From Isoetes taiwanensis (taxonomy: Eukaryota; Streptophyta; Lycopodiopsida; Isoetales; Isoetaceae), in the NCBI GenBank assembly GCA_021234155.1, contig JAJEKV010000008.1:4204085-4268084 (forward strand): a DNA stretch of 64,000 nt. Direction: 5' to 3'. The translations under genes and the position numbers were made by a program. Each line of letters begins with the position of its first letter. Position 1 is the stretch's first letter. The notes below the pieces were generated by a model. That model had not been told where the DNA came from, did no database searches, and saw only the letters and a program-made list of their open reading frames with translations. Shown here piece by piece: positions 47,912 to 58,427 of this stretch.

Positions 47912-50900
47912 ATGGCTTTGGGCGCCATGGCTCGCCTTCACAAGGCTGCCCGTCTAGCTTCCAGATTTACTCGTTCACCTCCGCACACTCGATCCGTGCA
48001 GACCAGTTCTCAGCTCGTTAATTTGGCAAGAGGAGGCTCGAATCTGGTGTTCGGGAATGTCAACGGATTGGACTGTACCATTGTTCTTTTGAAACAATTG
48101 GCTCTTGTAGGAAGGTAGTTTTCAGATCATTGGTAAAAGTAGTTCATAATAGTTTCAAGGTCAGAGATGTGAAGAAATGCCTTTCAGTTGGAAACGATCT
48201 TCTTACATAAAGTTTGCAGCATTCAAGTAACATCAATTACTGAGGGTCTGAAACGTGCACATTACAATTAAGAATCTGAGCTGGACGTAGTAGACTTCAC
48301 ACTCATTGCCCTTTGTAATCCACGTGGTGTGCATTTGTAAAAATTATTAGCCGCCATTATTACGTTAAGCACTAGCTGCAAACCGTTAAAGGACTTTTAA
48401 CTGATCTAATTTTAATGCTCTACAGTACAGCTTCAATCATTAATGAACTACATTTCTACTCCGTTACAAAATGATGAGAAACAGACTTGAGTAAGTAGTT
48501 TTAGCTTTTTGTTCTGAATAAATGATCAATGTTTGCAGGCCATCAATACAACTCAGATCTGGCATACTCTCAAATCATTGTATGGTTGCTTGGTCTGCTC
48601 GGTCTTTCGCCTCTGGAAATTGTATGACTACTCTCTCATAACTCACAAATTTCAGCATTTGGTATGATATATTGTCGAGGAGTTGTTATTTTTAAGTTAC
48701 CACTGTTTGATTTTGAGAACATTGGATATTGCCTCTCGTTTTCTCAACTTTAAATATTTCAAGCTATGTTTGTTGTAGATCCATCTCACCAGCCAATAGG
48801 AATGCCCTCACTTTCACCAACTATGACATAGGTATGCACTTGACACCAGAACTTTGATCTGGTGAGAAATCTTTTGCTCAAGTGTCTGTTCCATGTAGGG
48901 GAATATTGCAACGTGGCGTAAGAAAGAAGGGGACCAGGTTGCTGCAGGAGATGTCCTCTGCGAAATTGAAACGGTATGTAAGGCAATGATAATAAAAATA
49001 TTCTTCTGGTTAGTGGAAATTATTTTGTTTCAGAAGTTCTGATTTTGAATGCTACTAGGATAAAGCTACCCTTGAAATGGAGAGTATGGAGGAGGGCTAT
49101 ATTGCAAAAATTATTCTTCCTGATGGTGCAAAGGATATTAAAGTTGGAGAGGTGCATACATTCATCAGTAACTCCTTTTCATTATTCTATGCATTTTGTT
49201 TTCATTCATTTCCATTTACAATATTCAATGCATGGTGTAGACAATTGCAATTATGGTGGAAAATAAAGATGATATAGCAGCTTTTAAGGATTTCCAATCA
49301 GCTCCAGCGAGAGCAGTACCTAAAGCGGCAGTTACTCCTAAGGAAGCTGTTCCGGCTAAGAAAGACACTAAACCAGCTCCAACTCCAGGTCCAGCTCCAA
49401 CAAAGGAGGAACCAAAGGCAACACCCGCACCGTCAGATGGCCGACCCTTAGCAAGCCCAAATGCAAGGAAACTAGCCGAAGAAAGTAATGTAATGCCACT
49501 ACCTAGAGTTTTATCTGCATTTGTTTTTATCAAATTTTAGCTATAATGATCAAGGTGCTTGTTTTCAGCTTTCTCTTGCTAGAATAACGGGCACAGGGCC
49601 TCAAGGGCGCATTCTACGTGCTGATGTGGAAGATGCATTAGGTATGAGTTCTGATCAACTTCTATCAATACAACAAGGTATTCTCAAAGCGATTTTACAG
49701 CTGCAGGTAGTCATACCAAGGCTGCTCCATCTTCACCTTCTATAGAAAGTGTGGACTACACGGATATCCCCAATACACAAATAAGGAGGGTAAGAAACAT
49801 AAAAAAGTGCCATCGTCTGCCGTTTCTTTTGGCAAGTTTAACAGAGATTTTTGTCGATTGATGTCCCAGATCACAGCACAACGGCTTTTGTTGTCCAAAC
49901 AGACGATCCCACATTACTATCTCTCGGTGGATGTATGTGTTGATGGTCTTCTCAAGTATGAGGCCCACAGCCATCACTCTTTCAAATCATGTAAATTGCA
50001 TATTCTGAATTATTTGTTGTTGACAGGGCTCGTTCAGAGCTTAATGAGCTACTCAAAAAGTCAGAGGGTAGAAAACTTTCAATCAATGACTTTATTATAA
50101 AGGTATCTGTCCACCCATTTTTAAAGGCATTTGTTTTCATAGCAAGATAAACTCTTCTGGTGATAGCTGATGAACAGTATGCATTAGGTTCCGTAGTTTG
50201 GATTAATTTTGTAATTGTTGTCCAGGCAGCATCGCTGGCCCTTCAAAAAGTACCCCAATGCAACAGCTCCTGGAATGATGATTTCATACGCCAGTAAGCC
50301 TTCATCAGATCCTATTACGAAATTTCATATTTCCACCTCGGCTTTCTTATAAAGTGTTATTACAAACAGATACCGCACTGTGAACATAAGTGTTGCCGTT
50401 CAGACTGATCATGGTCTCATGGTTCCTGTAGTAAAGGTATGTCTATGCTCCTGCAATTTGTTCCTTTGAGAGTTGCTACATCCTAATTTGATTTCTTTTT
50501 CTTGCAGGATGCAAATAAGAAAGGTCTAGCTGCTATTTCTGAGGACATTAGGGTTCTTGCAGAAAAAGCAAAGAAAAATAGCCTGAAGCCTACAGACTAT
50601 GAGGTTTGTATGTTCTGTAATTGAATAAAGGATATTTATTGCAGGTTTAGTAAGTGCGTAGTTTCTCTTTCGTAATGCAGGGTGGAACATTTACTGTCTC
50701 AAACTTGGGTGGGCCATTTGGAATAAAGCAATTCTGTGCAATCATTAATCCTCCACAGTCCTGCATACTTGCTGTTGGCACAAGTAAGTTTATTTTTATT
50801 GAAATGAGAAAAAGTGAAGCCGGGGTGCTTGTTCCTTGTGATATTGTGTTGACACCGTTATTTATGTCTTTGTTCCAGCTGAGAAACGTGTCATTCCAGG

Positions 50901-51137
50901 GGAGACTGTCGGGGAGTTCTCTTCTGGCACATTTATGACTGTCACTCTGAGCTGCGACCACAGAGTGGTGGATGGTATGTAAATGAAAGCTCCATTTTTT
51001 TTAGAGTTTTCAGATTAAAGTTATCTGTAATGATTGTTGTTCTGATGGTATCATGTTACAAATTAGGTGCTGTCGGGGCACAATGGCTGGGTGCATTTAA
51101 AGGCTACGTTGAAGACCCTCTAACCTTGCTGCTGTGA
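47912..51137 (+). CDS. Mitochondrial pyruvate dehydrogenase E2 (dihydrolipoamide acetyltransferase)
   Basis: Sixteen exons with GT..AG borders and agreeing phases: 47912-48114, 48539-48621, 48779-48831, 48899-48973, 49059-49151, 49241-49489, 49569-49641, 49701-49789, 49870-49955, 50027-50102, 50226-50293, 50370-50436, 50508-50603, 50681-50783, 50879-50974, 51067-51137; 527 codons with stop. The E2 core moves acetyl groups from E1 to CoA in the matrix. Parts in order: a basic presequence without acids ([19 protein letters not shown]); lipoyl domain [10 protein letters not shown] to [11 protein letters not shown], Lys 140 being lipoylated; an Ala/Pro/Lys linker; peripheral-subunit-binding domain [21 protein letters not shown]; catalytic domain ending [12 protein letters not shown] with His 499 and Asp 503. 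Length fits plant mitochondrial E2 (about 540). Codon 113 (48829-48831), between TMT and GNI where Q or E is usual, is TAG; everything else is intact. Confidence 0.93.
48829..48831 (+). other. In-frame TAG at the end of E2 exon 3
   Basis: The codon lies between SLSPTMT and GNIATW, at the very exon end, directly before the donor GTATGC. Other plant E2 proteins have Gln or Glu there, one base from TAG. No other donor keeps the frame. It is either a nonsense allele or a base-call error. Confidence 0.75.
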
Positions 51138-51213
51138 CAAGAAGCTCTTAATCTTTGAGTCCTTCTGCCTTGCCATTTATTTTCAGGGGAAATTTCGTTT
51201 CGGGAAACATTTG

Positions 51214-51219
51214 AATAAA
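51214..51219 (+). promoter_or_regulatory. Likely poly(A) signal AATAAA of the E2 gene
   Basis: AATAAA stands 77 bases after the E2 stop codon, within the range of plant near-upstream elements, and is followed by GT-rich sequence. Confidence 0.5.
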
Positions 51220-52490
51220 TGTTTATAGTTCTGGTAATTTCTTTGTAGCAGCAGGCTGCCATGCCTCATTCCTAAAACCTTGATAAGATCTTAGGAATGG
51301 TCCATGGCACCATGCTGTTGACAAGATTCAATCTTGTGAACGTCCAGTTAAAACCAACCACAGAGAAATAAATGGAGTTCAAAGCAGTTCACTTCAGTTG
51401 TCATGGCCACTTGTCTATTTTATTACAAATTCCAGGGGTGCTTGTGCAAGGCATATGGCTATGCGCGTTTCGTGATTACTGCTAGCTGTTGATGTTTGAG
51501 TCTCATTCACTGCCTTGCGACATTTTTGGAACCTTTGATAAGAGACGGTTCCTGGCAGTGTGCTGTTAACAGGAATCTTCAAGCAACGAGAGGTAAATAA
51601 AGACCACCTCTCTCTTCTGCTGGTAGTGATTGTTATTACTGGTTTTTGTATTCACTTCTTTTATGCCATATTCTCCGAGTTTTACCTGCCATTCCCTTTT
51701 TTTTTAGCAGGGTTGCCTAACCCGAGCTGCCCTATTTTCTGCAATTCTAGCTATGCTATGTGTCATGCCACCTAAGCTAAAAAAATTCCTGTCCATTGGA
51801 TCTTTTATTTTTGGCATCAACGGTTCTGAAAATTCGAAAAATCCAGTAATTTCCTTCCCACTCCTTCGTCTGTCGGCTTCCTTCTCTTAGTGGCTGCATC
51901 CTGCATAGGCGATTATACTAGCTGGGGTTTACCTAAGATGCATCCATTGTAGCCATGGGAACCACCGTTTTGCTTAAGAGGAGGCAGCTAAAGTGCGTGG
52001 CGTAAGACAGCAGCAGAAGCAACCCCATTTGATTTCGACGAGGCCAAGTCTACCAATCCGAAAGTTTTTTTTTTTTTTTTTAATCTTCGGCTTGATTTGA
52101 GAGCTTGATTTCGGAGCGTTAACCCAGCCTCCTCGCTCTGCGGGATCCCCTGGAATAAAATAAGTATTTTGAACCTAAATAGGACATGTCTTATTTTTAT
52201 AGTGGAAAAGTGATTTTATTTTAGGACAATAGGTGGCCAAATATCATTTGATAAAATATTTGACTTTTAGAAATAAGACTATCGTGGAAAAAGGGCCTTA
52301 AAAAGAAATTTACTAACGCTGTTAATAACCAATTCCCACTCCTTTTTCCTGAGTTTTTTTGCAGTAGATAGGTCATCGCATTAAAAAAAATTCTTTTTGA
52401 AATTTAGTTCCAAAAATCACTCCTATTTTTGGGATGGGAAGATTCGATTACTACGATGATATCTGCTACTAAGAAGAAAAGAGAGTAATA
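51220..52490. other. Intergenic DNA
   Basis: No gene is recognised. A T run lies at 52065-52081 and AT-rich sequence at 52150-52450. Confidence 0.5.
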
Positions 52491-52533
52491 AGCAGTGCTT
52501 TTACTGGCTCCTAATTTGGGATTGAATTCCAGA
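52491..52533 (+). repeat. Solo terminus related to the 3915-6256 transposon
   Basis: AGCAGTGCTTTTACTGGCTCC and the following AATTTGGGATTGAATTCCAG match the left end at 3913-3954 (AGCGGTGCATTTATTGGCTCC..ATTTGGACTTGGATTCCAG) at most positions. No partner end was found downstream, so it is either a fragment or the left end of an element whose other end lies in altered sequence. Confidence 0.6.
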
Positions 52534-52539
52534 AGATAA

Positions 52540-53742
52540 AGAATGATCGTGTGGTTCTAAGGCCCTTATTTGAGTCGAGAAGCAGCATTGAAGAGAGACT
52601 AACCTCTGCCTCTATTGTGGTGGGGCTGACCATATCGCTTGTGAATGCCATGTTAAACGTCCAAACCAGTCGAAAAACTCCAGGGGCGAGCAATTGGAGT
52701 CCCTCGATGGCTAACATTCCTCAGACTCCCCCCACGTATAGTGAAAGGTTTATTCCTTCTGATAAGGTCAGTAAAGAGTTCTTCATCTCTATATCATTGG
52801 AGTCAGAGGTCGGGACGTTGGAAGCATTGGTGCAGCTTGATACCGGTGCAAATGCTTGTTTCATGGATAGTACATTTGATTCTAAGCACGCCATCTCTAG
52901 AAGCAGGATTAAGCACCCCAGCTCTATCGGTGTGATCGATGGACATGCAATCTCCTCAGATGCAGTCACATAATATACTACACCTCTTCATGTTCTGTTC
53001 GAGGGAGCGCCTTGTAGCATTTCCTTCAATCTCATCGCTATTCCGCATGTATCAGTAGTCTTGGATCTTCCTTGGCTTGAGTTGCATACTTCACAAATTG
53101 ATTGATGCTCTAGGATCATTTCGAATTGCTGGCTCTTGCCCCAGTCCAAATCCATTTGTAGTTCTTTGCTCTGTGTCCGCATCTACTCAAGTATGTAAAG
53201 TAACGTGGGCTTTTGATTCCGCTCTTGTTCATGCTTCAGTTCCTATTTTTGTTCCGTGCCCTGATCCAGTTCTTGTCACTGCCTCAGTCTATGTTCCAGA
53301 TGATGTCCCAACTCCTGCCCTTGTTTCAGTTCCTGTTCCAGTTCATGCTCTGTTTTAGTGAAGTCTTATTCACGTCCTCAGTTCCGTATCTCGAAGATCT
53401 ATCTTCACGAGTTTATTGAACCTGGAAAACTAGATCCAAGCTCAGTATTTGCAATATTTATTGACTAGCTTTGCTCCAATAAAGTTTGCTCCAATGCTCC
53501 TAGATATATATGGCGATTTTTCTAATGTTTTTGACAAAGTCAAGGCCAGAAAGCTCCCAAAGCACCGTCTATGCAACCCAAGAAGATGCGGCTATATGGA
53601 CCCATATATAGTCTTTTTCCTGTAGAACTGAAGGTTTTGTGGGAGTATATTGAAGAAAATCTAGCTACGAGCTTCATTCGACATTCTCAGTCCCCGGCTG
53701 GAGCACCCATATTCTTCATAAAAAAGACGGATAATTCCTTGC
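52540..53742 (+). pseudogene. Ty3/gypsy copy A: gag end, protease and RT start
   Basis: A CCHC knuckle CLYCGGADHIACEC (about 52602-52643, frame 2) is followed by PPTYSERFIPSDKVSKEFF and the protease ALVQLDTGANACFMDS with catalytic DTG (52829-52876). A Pro/Val/Ala-rich linker runs 53200-53350. YGDFSNVFDKVKA (about 53510) and [15 protein letters not shown] (53672-53716) are the RT start. It is the same family as the minus-strand copy that follows. Homology stops abruptly at about 53742, where the minus copy begins inside RNase H. Confidence 0.85.
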
Positions 53743-55095
53743 ATTCCTCGAAAGAATCCACCATCGCCAACAACTCCTTGTCATAAATGGGATAGTTGGT
53801 TTCAGCAGCCTGAAACTTCCTTGAGTGATAGGCGATTGGATGTAATTCATGGTCATCCCCCTCCCGTGACAGGATCCCACCAAGTGCATAATCAGAAGTA
53901 TCTGCTTCGACAACATATGGAAACAAAGGATGCATGAGCAAGAAGCTGGCGCCGGTGAAAGCTATGCTTTAGGGTAATGAAAGCGGATTCGCTTCTGATC
54001 CATTCAAATGGCACGTCCTTAACTGAGTGAGGCGTGTTAAAGGAAGGGCAATCTCCGAATAATCGAATGAAGCGCCGAGATAGAAATTGGCAAACCCAAG
54101 AAAACACGAACATCTCGAGCGGATGAAGGTGTTTGCCACTCGAGACGATCTTGACCTTTTAGGGTTCCATAGAGACTCCATGTGGAGTGATGCGATAGCC
54201 AATTAACTCCACATTATCCCCTTTCGGCCCGACACTTCTCAAGTTTGGCATATAACCCCATGCTTACAAGCGAAGGACACGTCGAACATGCCTCTCATGT
54301 TCTTCGAGAGTCTTAGAATAAATAAGAATATCATCCAAATAGATGATAATAAAAGTGTCTAAGAACTCTCAAAAAACATCATTGGCCATATGCTGGAATA
54401 CTGCCGGAGCATTGGTAAGTCCAAACGGCATAACTGTGTACTCGAAATGGCCACCAAGTACGAAAAGCTGTTTTCCACTCATCACCCTCCCGGATCCGAA
54501 TAAGATTGTAGGCACCTTGAAGATCAATCTTCGTAAAATAATGCGCACCTTGGAGTCGCTCCAACAACTCTGGGATCAGAGGAAGCGGATACCAATTCGA
54601 CACTGTGATTTTATTGAGGCCGCGATAATCAACGACCAGCCGTAGCGAATCATCCTTCTTTGTGACGAAGAAGATAGGCGCTCCAGCAGGGGACTGAGAA
54701 TGTCGAATGAATCCCGCAAAAACCTTCAACTCAGCAGGAGATAGACCATATGTCGGACCATACGGCGGCGTCGTCCCCGGCTGCAAATCATTAGGACAAT
54801 CATATGGACGATGCTCTGGGGGTTTGCTGGCCTTGACTTTGTCAAAAACATCAGAGAAATCGCCATATTTATCTGGGAGCATTGGGGCAGACTTTGCTGG
54901 TGCCGAGCTAGCCGACGGGTGAACCTGGATTGCAAACACTGAACTTGGATCTTGCCTTCTAGATTTATCGAACTCGCGAAGAGAAATCTTGAGATAACAA
55001 ACCGAGGGCATGAAGAAGCCTCTACAAAGAAGGAGCAGCGTGGCGGGGGCGGGGGGCGGGAGCAATAGGAATAGGAACTGGAGTGGACTGAACAA
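53743..55095 (-). pseudogene. Ty3 copy B reverse transcriptase and RNase H
   Basis: From 54860 down: [20 protein letters not shown] (54650-54590), [20 protein letters not shown] (to about 54530) with the [11 protein letters not shown] palm Asp, then a frameshift; [19 protein letters not shown] (about 54370-54310) carries an intact YLDD in another frame just after a TGA. RNase H is YVVEADTSDYALGGIL..LHPIAYHSRKF to DKELLAMVDSFEE (53915-53746). The catalytic residues are present but the frame is broken at least three times. Confidence 0.85.
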
Positions 55096-55340
55096 GAACT
55101 AGACCAGAGCAAGGTGAAGGAGGCGGAGCAAGAGCAAGAGCAAGAGCGTAAAACGGACACTGAGCTGGAACATCATCGGAGAATATGGTCAAGATCTCGG
55201 GGCATGAACTGGAGCAGTGGGGCAGACTTTTTTGGTGCCGAGCTAGCCGACGGGTGAACTGGATTGCAAACACCTAACTTGGATCTTGCCTTCTAGATTT
55301 ATCGAACTCGCTAAGAGAAATCTTCGAGATCTGGCGAGGG
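54890..55340. repeat. 333-bp tandem duplication in the protease-RT linker
   Basis: GCAGACTT..TGGTGCCGAGC, GACGGGTGAAC, TTGGATCTTGCCTTCTAGAT and AGAGAAATCTT at 54890-54998 recur at 55223-55330. CATGAAGAAGCCTCTACAAA at 55008 recurs at 55343, and GCAAGAGC.AAGAGCGTAAAAC at about 55130 recurs at about 55475. Confidence 0.8.
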
Positions 55341-56192
55341 CATGAAGAAGCCTCTACAAAAAGAAGGAGCAGGAACGGAGCAGGAGCGAGGAGGAGCGGA
55401 GCGGAGGAGCAATAGGAATAGGAACCGGAGCGTGGACCGGAACAAGAATCGACCAGAGCGTATGTGAACTGGAGCAAGAGCAAGAGTAAGAGCGTAAAAC
55501 TGGCACTGAGCTGGAACATCATCGAGAATATGGTCAGCATCTGGGGCATGAACTGGAGCAGAGGTAAGAGTCGAATCAGCACATGGAGCAGAAACGGGAA
55601 CAGCAAGGACGGAATCAGGGGCCCACGATACTGCACGGATCGAAGTCGATGTTGGTGTAGAAGCCTGAACTGCAGATGAACCGGAACTAGAGCTAGAACC
55701 AGCAAATCGAAATGATCTAGTAGGCCAATCAATCTGTGGGTTATGTAGCTTGAGCCAGGGCAGACCCAAGACTATTGGCGCATGTGGACTAGCGATGAGA
55801 TTGAAGGAAATACTACAAGAAACTCCCTCGAACAAGACCTGAAAAGGCACAGTACATTCTGTGACTGCACCCGAGGAGATCTCCCATCCATCAATCACTT
55901 CAACAGAATTAGGATGCTCAACCTTGCTTCTAGGGATGACGTGCTTACTGGCGAATGCACTATCCATAAAGCAAGCATTTGCACCACAATCAAGTTGCGC
56001 CAACACTTGTAATCCTCCAACTTCTGATTTCAATGATATTGGGATGAAGAATGCCTTGCTGACCTTATCCGATGGAATAAACATGTCAAGAGATGTGGAA
56101 GGAGTCTGAGAAAAGGCGGCCAGCCGACGAGAGACTCCTACTCGGACCGCCCCCTGAAGTTTTCCGACTGATTTGGGCGCTTCATCGAGCAT
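55311..56192 (-). pseudogene. Ty3 copy B protease and Ala/Pro/Val-rich linker
   Basis: A 293-codon open frame. LQVLAQLDCGANACFMDSAF holds the protease active site, but the usual D-(T/S)-G reads D-C-G; IVLGLPWLKLHNPQIDW follows, as is usual for retroviral-type proteases of this Ty3 branch. The second half (SSSSGSSAVQASTPTSTS onward) is a low-complexity Ala/Pro/Val linker. Confidence 0.8.
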
Positions 56193-57505
56193 CCACGAGC
56201 AATATGGCTAGCTCCTCTACAGTAGAGGCAAAGGTTAGACTCTCTCCGACGCTGCTTCTCGGCAGCAGATAAAGGTCCTCGAACTGCCCGATCAATCTGC
56301 ATAGGCTCAGATCCTGACCTGCTGGATTCTATTGATGACACTGAGGAGGATGTAGCTGCTTGTGTTATTGGGAATACCTGACTACGTCTCTCTTTCCTAC
56401 GTTCGAAGAGTTGATTATCACATCGAACTGCAAATCTGATGGCTTCTTTCAAACTCCAGAGATCCTCCATACACAACAACATATCTTTGACATCCTCACG
56501 TAACCCCCTTCGGAAACAATCTCGAAGTGCAACATCATCAGCAAGATATCTACATAATTTGTGAAATTTGATGTGTATAATTGGAAGCGCGAGCCTTGCC
56601 TTAAATTGCAAAGTTTTGTGGCTGGCTGTATACCGACGATCGGTGTCTCCAAAGCATGCCTCGAGCTCTGCAGTGAACGCAGCAAAATCTTGCAACTCTG
56701 AGGCTCATTTCTCCAATAACGGAGCAAACCAACTTAGAGCTGGCCCTGTGAGGAGAGAAAGCATTATTGCCCTAGGGATTGCGTGCTTACTAGCGAACGC
56801 ATTATCCATAAAGCAAGCATTTGCACCACAATCAAGTTGCGCCAACGCTTCCAATCTTCCACATCTGATTTCAATGGTATAGGGATGAAGAATGCCTTGC
56901 TGACCTTATCCGATGGAATAAACATGTCAAGTTATGTGAAAGAAGTCCGAGAAGAAGTGGCCAGCCGACAAAAGACTCCTACTACTCGAACCGGCCCCTG
57001 GAGTTTTTTCGACTGATTTGGGCACTTCACAGGGCATCCACGAGCAATATGGCCAGCTCTTCCACAGTAGAGGCAAAGATTAGCCTCTCTTCGACGTTGC
57101 TTCTCGGCGGCAGATAAAGGTCCTCGAACTGCCCGATCAATCTATATAGGCTCAAGTCCGGACCTGCTAGATTCTTCAGATGAGGGCGGGGAAGGCGTAG
57201 CTACAGGCGCTTGCGTGATTGGGAAGACATGACTACGTCTCTCTTGCCTACGTTCGAAGAGCCGATTAATCGAACATCCCAGGTAGTATCTACCGCAATT
57301 TGACGAAATTCTGATGCATATACTGAAGCTGGACGAGAGCCTTGCCTTAGATTGCAAAGTTTTGTGACTGCTGTACGCTGACGATCGGTGTCTCCAAAGC
57401 ATGCCTCGAGCTCTGCAGTGAAAGCAGCAAAATCTTGCAACTCTGGGGCTCCTTTCTCCAATAAAGGAGCAGACCAACTTAGAGCTGGCCCTGTGAGGAG
57501 AGAAC
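55934..57505. repeat. About 840-bp tandem duplication of gag-protease DNA
   Basis: 55941-56765 and 56783-57505 share the protease start (CATAAAGCAAGCATTTGCAC), AATGCCTTGCTGACCTTATC, knuckle DNA, GGTGTCTCCAAAGCATGCCT and AGAGCTGGCCCTGTGAGGAG. The second copy lacks about 96 bp near 57270. As a result the minus-strand element has two knuckles and two part proteases. Confidence 0.8.
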
Positions 57506-57779
57506 CAATCAGCCCAACTTGTTCCTGGGCCGTGGGATATCTATAAGGATGGAGCTGAATCACAAGCATGATCTGATTCAAAAAACTGCGAAGCTTGGAC
57601 CGAGTGCCATCAAACTTCTCTGGCAGGCTGATCTTAGGCTCTGATAGCCTCAATCCCGAGCTAGAAGCAGATTCATGTGAAGCAACACGTTCCTTAAGTT
57701 CTTTATTGTCCAACTGCAACTGCTGGCATACTTGAACAAGCTGCTGGACCTGCTGTAATAAAGTCTAAACCTCTTCCAT
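56138..57779 (-). pseudogene. Ty3 copy B gag (duplicated)
   Basis: The start ATG at 57779 is followed at codon 5 by TAG (57767-57765) in a Gln-rich coiled coil (QQVQQLVQ..QQLQLDNKELK), most likely CAG to TAG. Capsid follows at 57719-57201. The duplicated second part at 56695-56138 carries DFAAFTAELEACFGDTDR, CFRRGLREDVKDMLLCM and the CCHC knuckle CLYCRGASHIARGC. Gag forms the virus-like particle of the element. Confidence 0.8.
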
Positions 57780-58140
57780 AGATATAAAATCACCAAATAT
57801 CAGCAAAAACAAATGCTTAGGATCAGAGTAGGCAAGAACCGGTAAGGGGTTCCGGTTCAAACTGTCATGAACCTACGCGAAAACAAGGAAAATACGTAGA
57901 AAATATGCAAGAAATAGGCAAAGAATCTGATATATGAACAGAAATCACGAGTACAATGGCCCAAAGGCAAGCAGGAACACGAGACAGATGCCTAGAAGGC
58001 TCAAGACTGGCGTCGAACCGGAATGGTCCGACAATAAGGAGATGCCTCCTTATATATATAGTCCAACGGTCTGGATCGCGCCACTCCAATGGATGAGATC
58101 ATGCCAAATGTCGCGCATGCATGTAGGTTCTAGAACCTCC
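57780..58140 (-). mobile_element. Likely 5' leader and LTR part of Ty3 copy B
   Basis: Upstream of the gag ATG on the minus strand is a leader with AACCGGTTCTTGCC.. and, further up, a TATA-like TATATATATAAGGAGG (about 58060-58045) followed by a GC-rich start region. This is the layout of an LTR promoter, but the LTR ends and primer-binding site are not identified. Confidence 0.5.
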
Positions 58141-58189
58141 TAGAAACAGCCCCGCATATGAGAAAGATATGAGGGAATGTCTTTAGCAA

Positions 58190-58275
58190 ATATTGGTAGG
58201 GCACTTGGCAAAGGTCTGTGACTCGCAACTGGAAGATTGCGAGTTCAAACCTTGCTTCATACAATTACCTTTTTG
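58190..58275 (+). mobile_element. tRNA-derived SINE head
   Basis: TTGGTAGGGCACTTGGCAAA with AGGTCTGTGACTCGCAACTG reads as a D-arm and anticodon-arm remnant, and GCGAGTTCAAACCTTGC is a good pol III B box. No intact acceptor stem or body is recognised, so this is a SINE head or an old tRNA-like fragment and not a functional tRNA. Confidence 0.55.
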
Positions 58276-58427
58276 CATCCGTGTGACTACCGTCTTTTGT
58301 ACATATGAGTATAATGTTCGTATGATACGAATATTCGTATAGTCGTCACATTATCATGCCACTGAATAGTACGAGGCAGGATAGCCTCCTGAGATGATAT
58401 AACATACTTCTTCCTCGCTGCCTTCTT

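Larger units (their letters stand above)
53743..57779 (-). mobile_element. Ty3/gypsy copy B, inverted, with internal duplications
   Basis: Read from 57779 down: gag start, capsid, knuckle, protease, Pro-rich linker, RT and RNase H, ending at the inverted junction near 53742. The capsid word KFDGTRSKLRSFLNQIMLVI and LRQGSRPASVYASEF are of the kind shared by chromoviral and Sushi/PEG10-type Ty3 gags. Known relatives in mosses and other early land plants make this a hint, not proof, of a non-flowering host. Two tandem duplications lie inside it (54890-55330 and 55934-57505). Confidence 0.85.
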
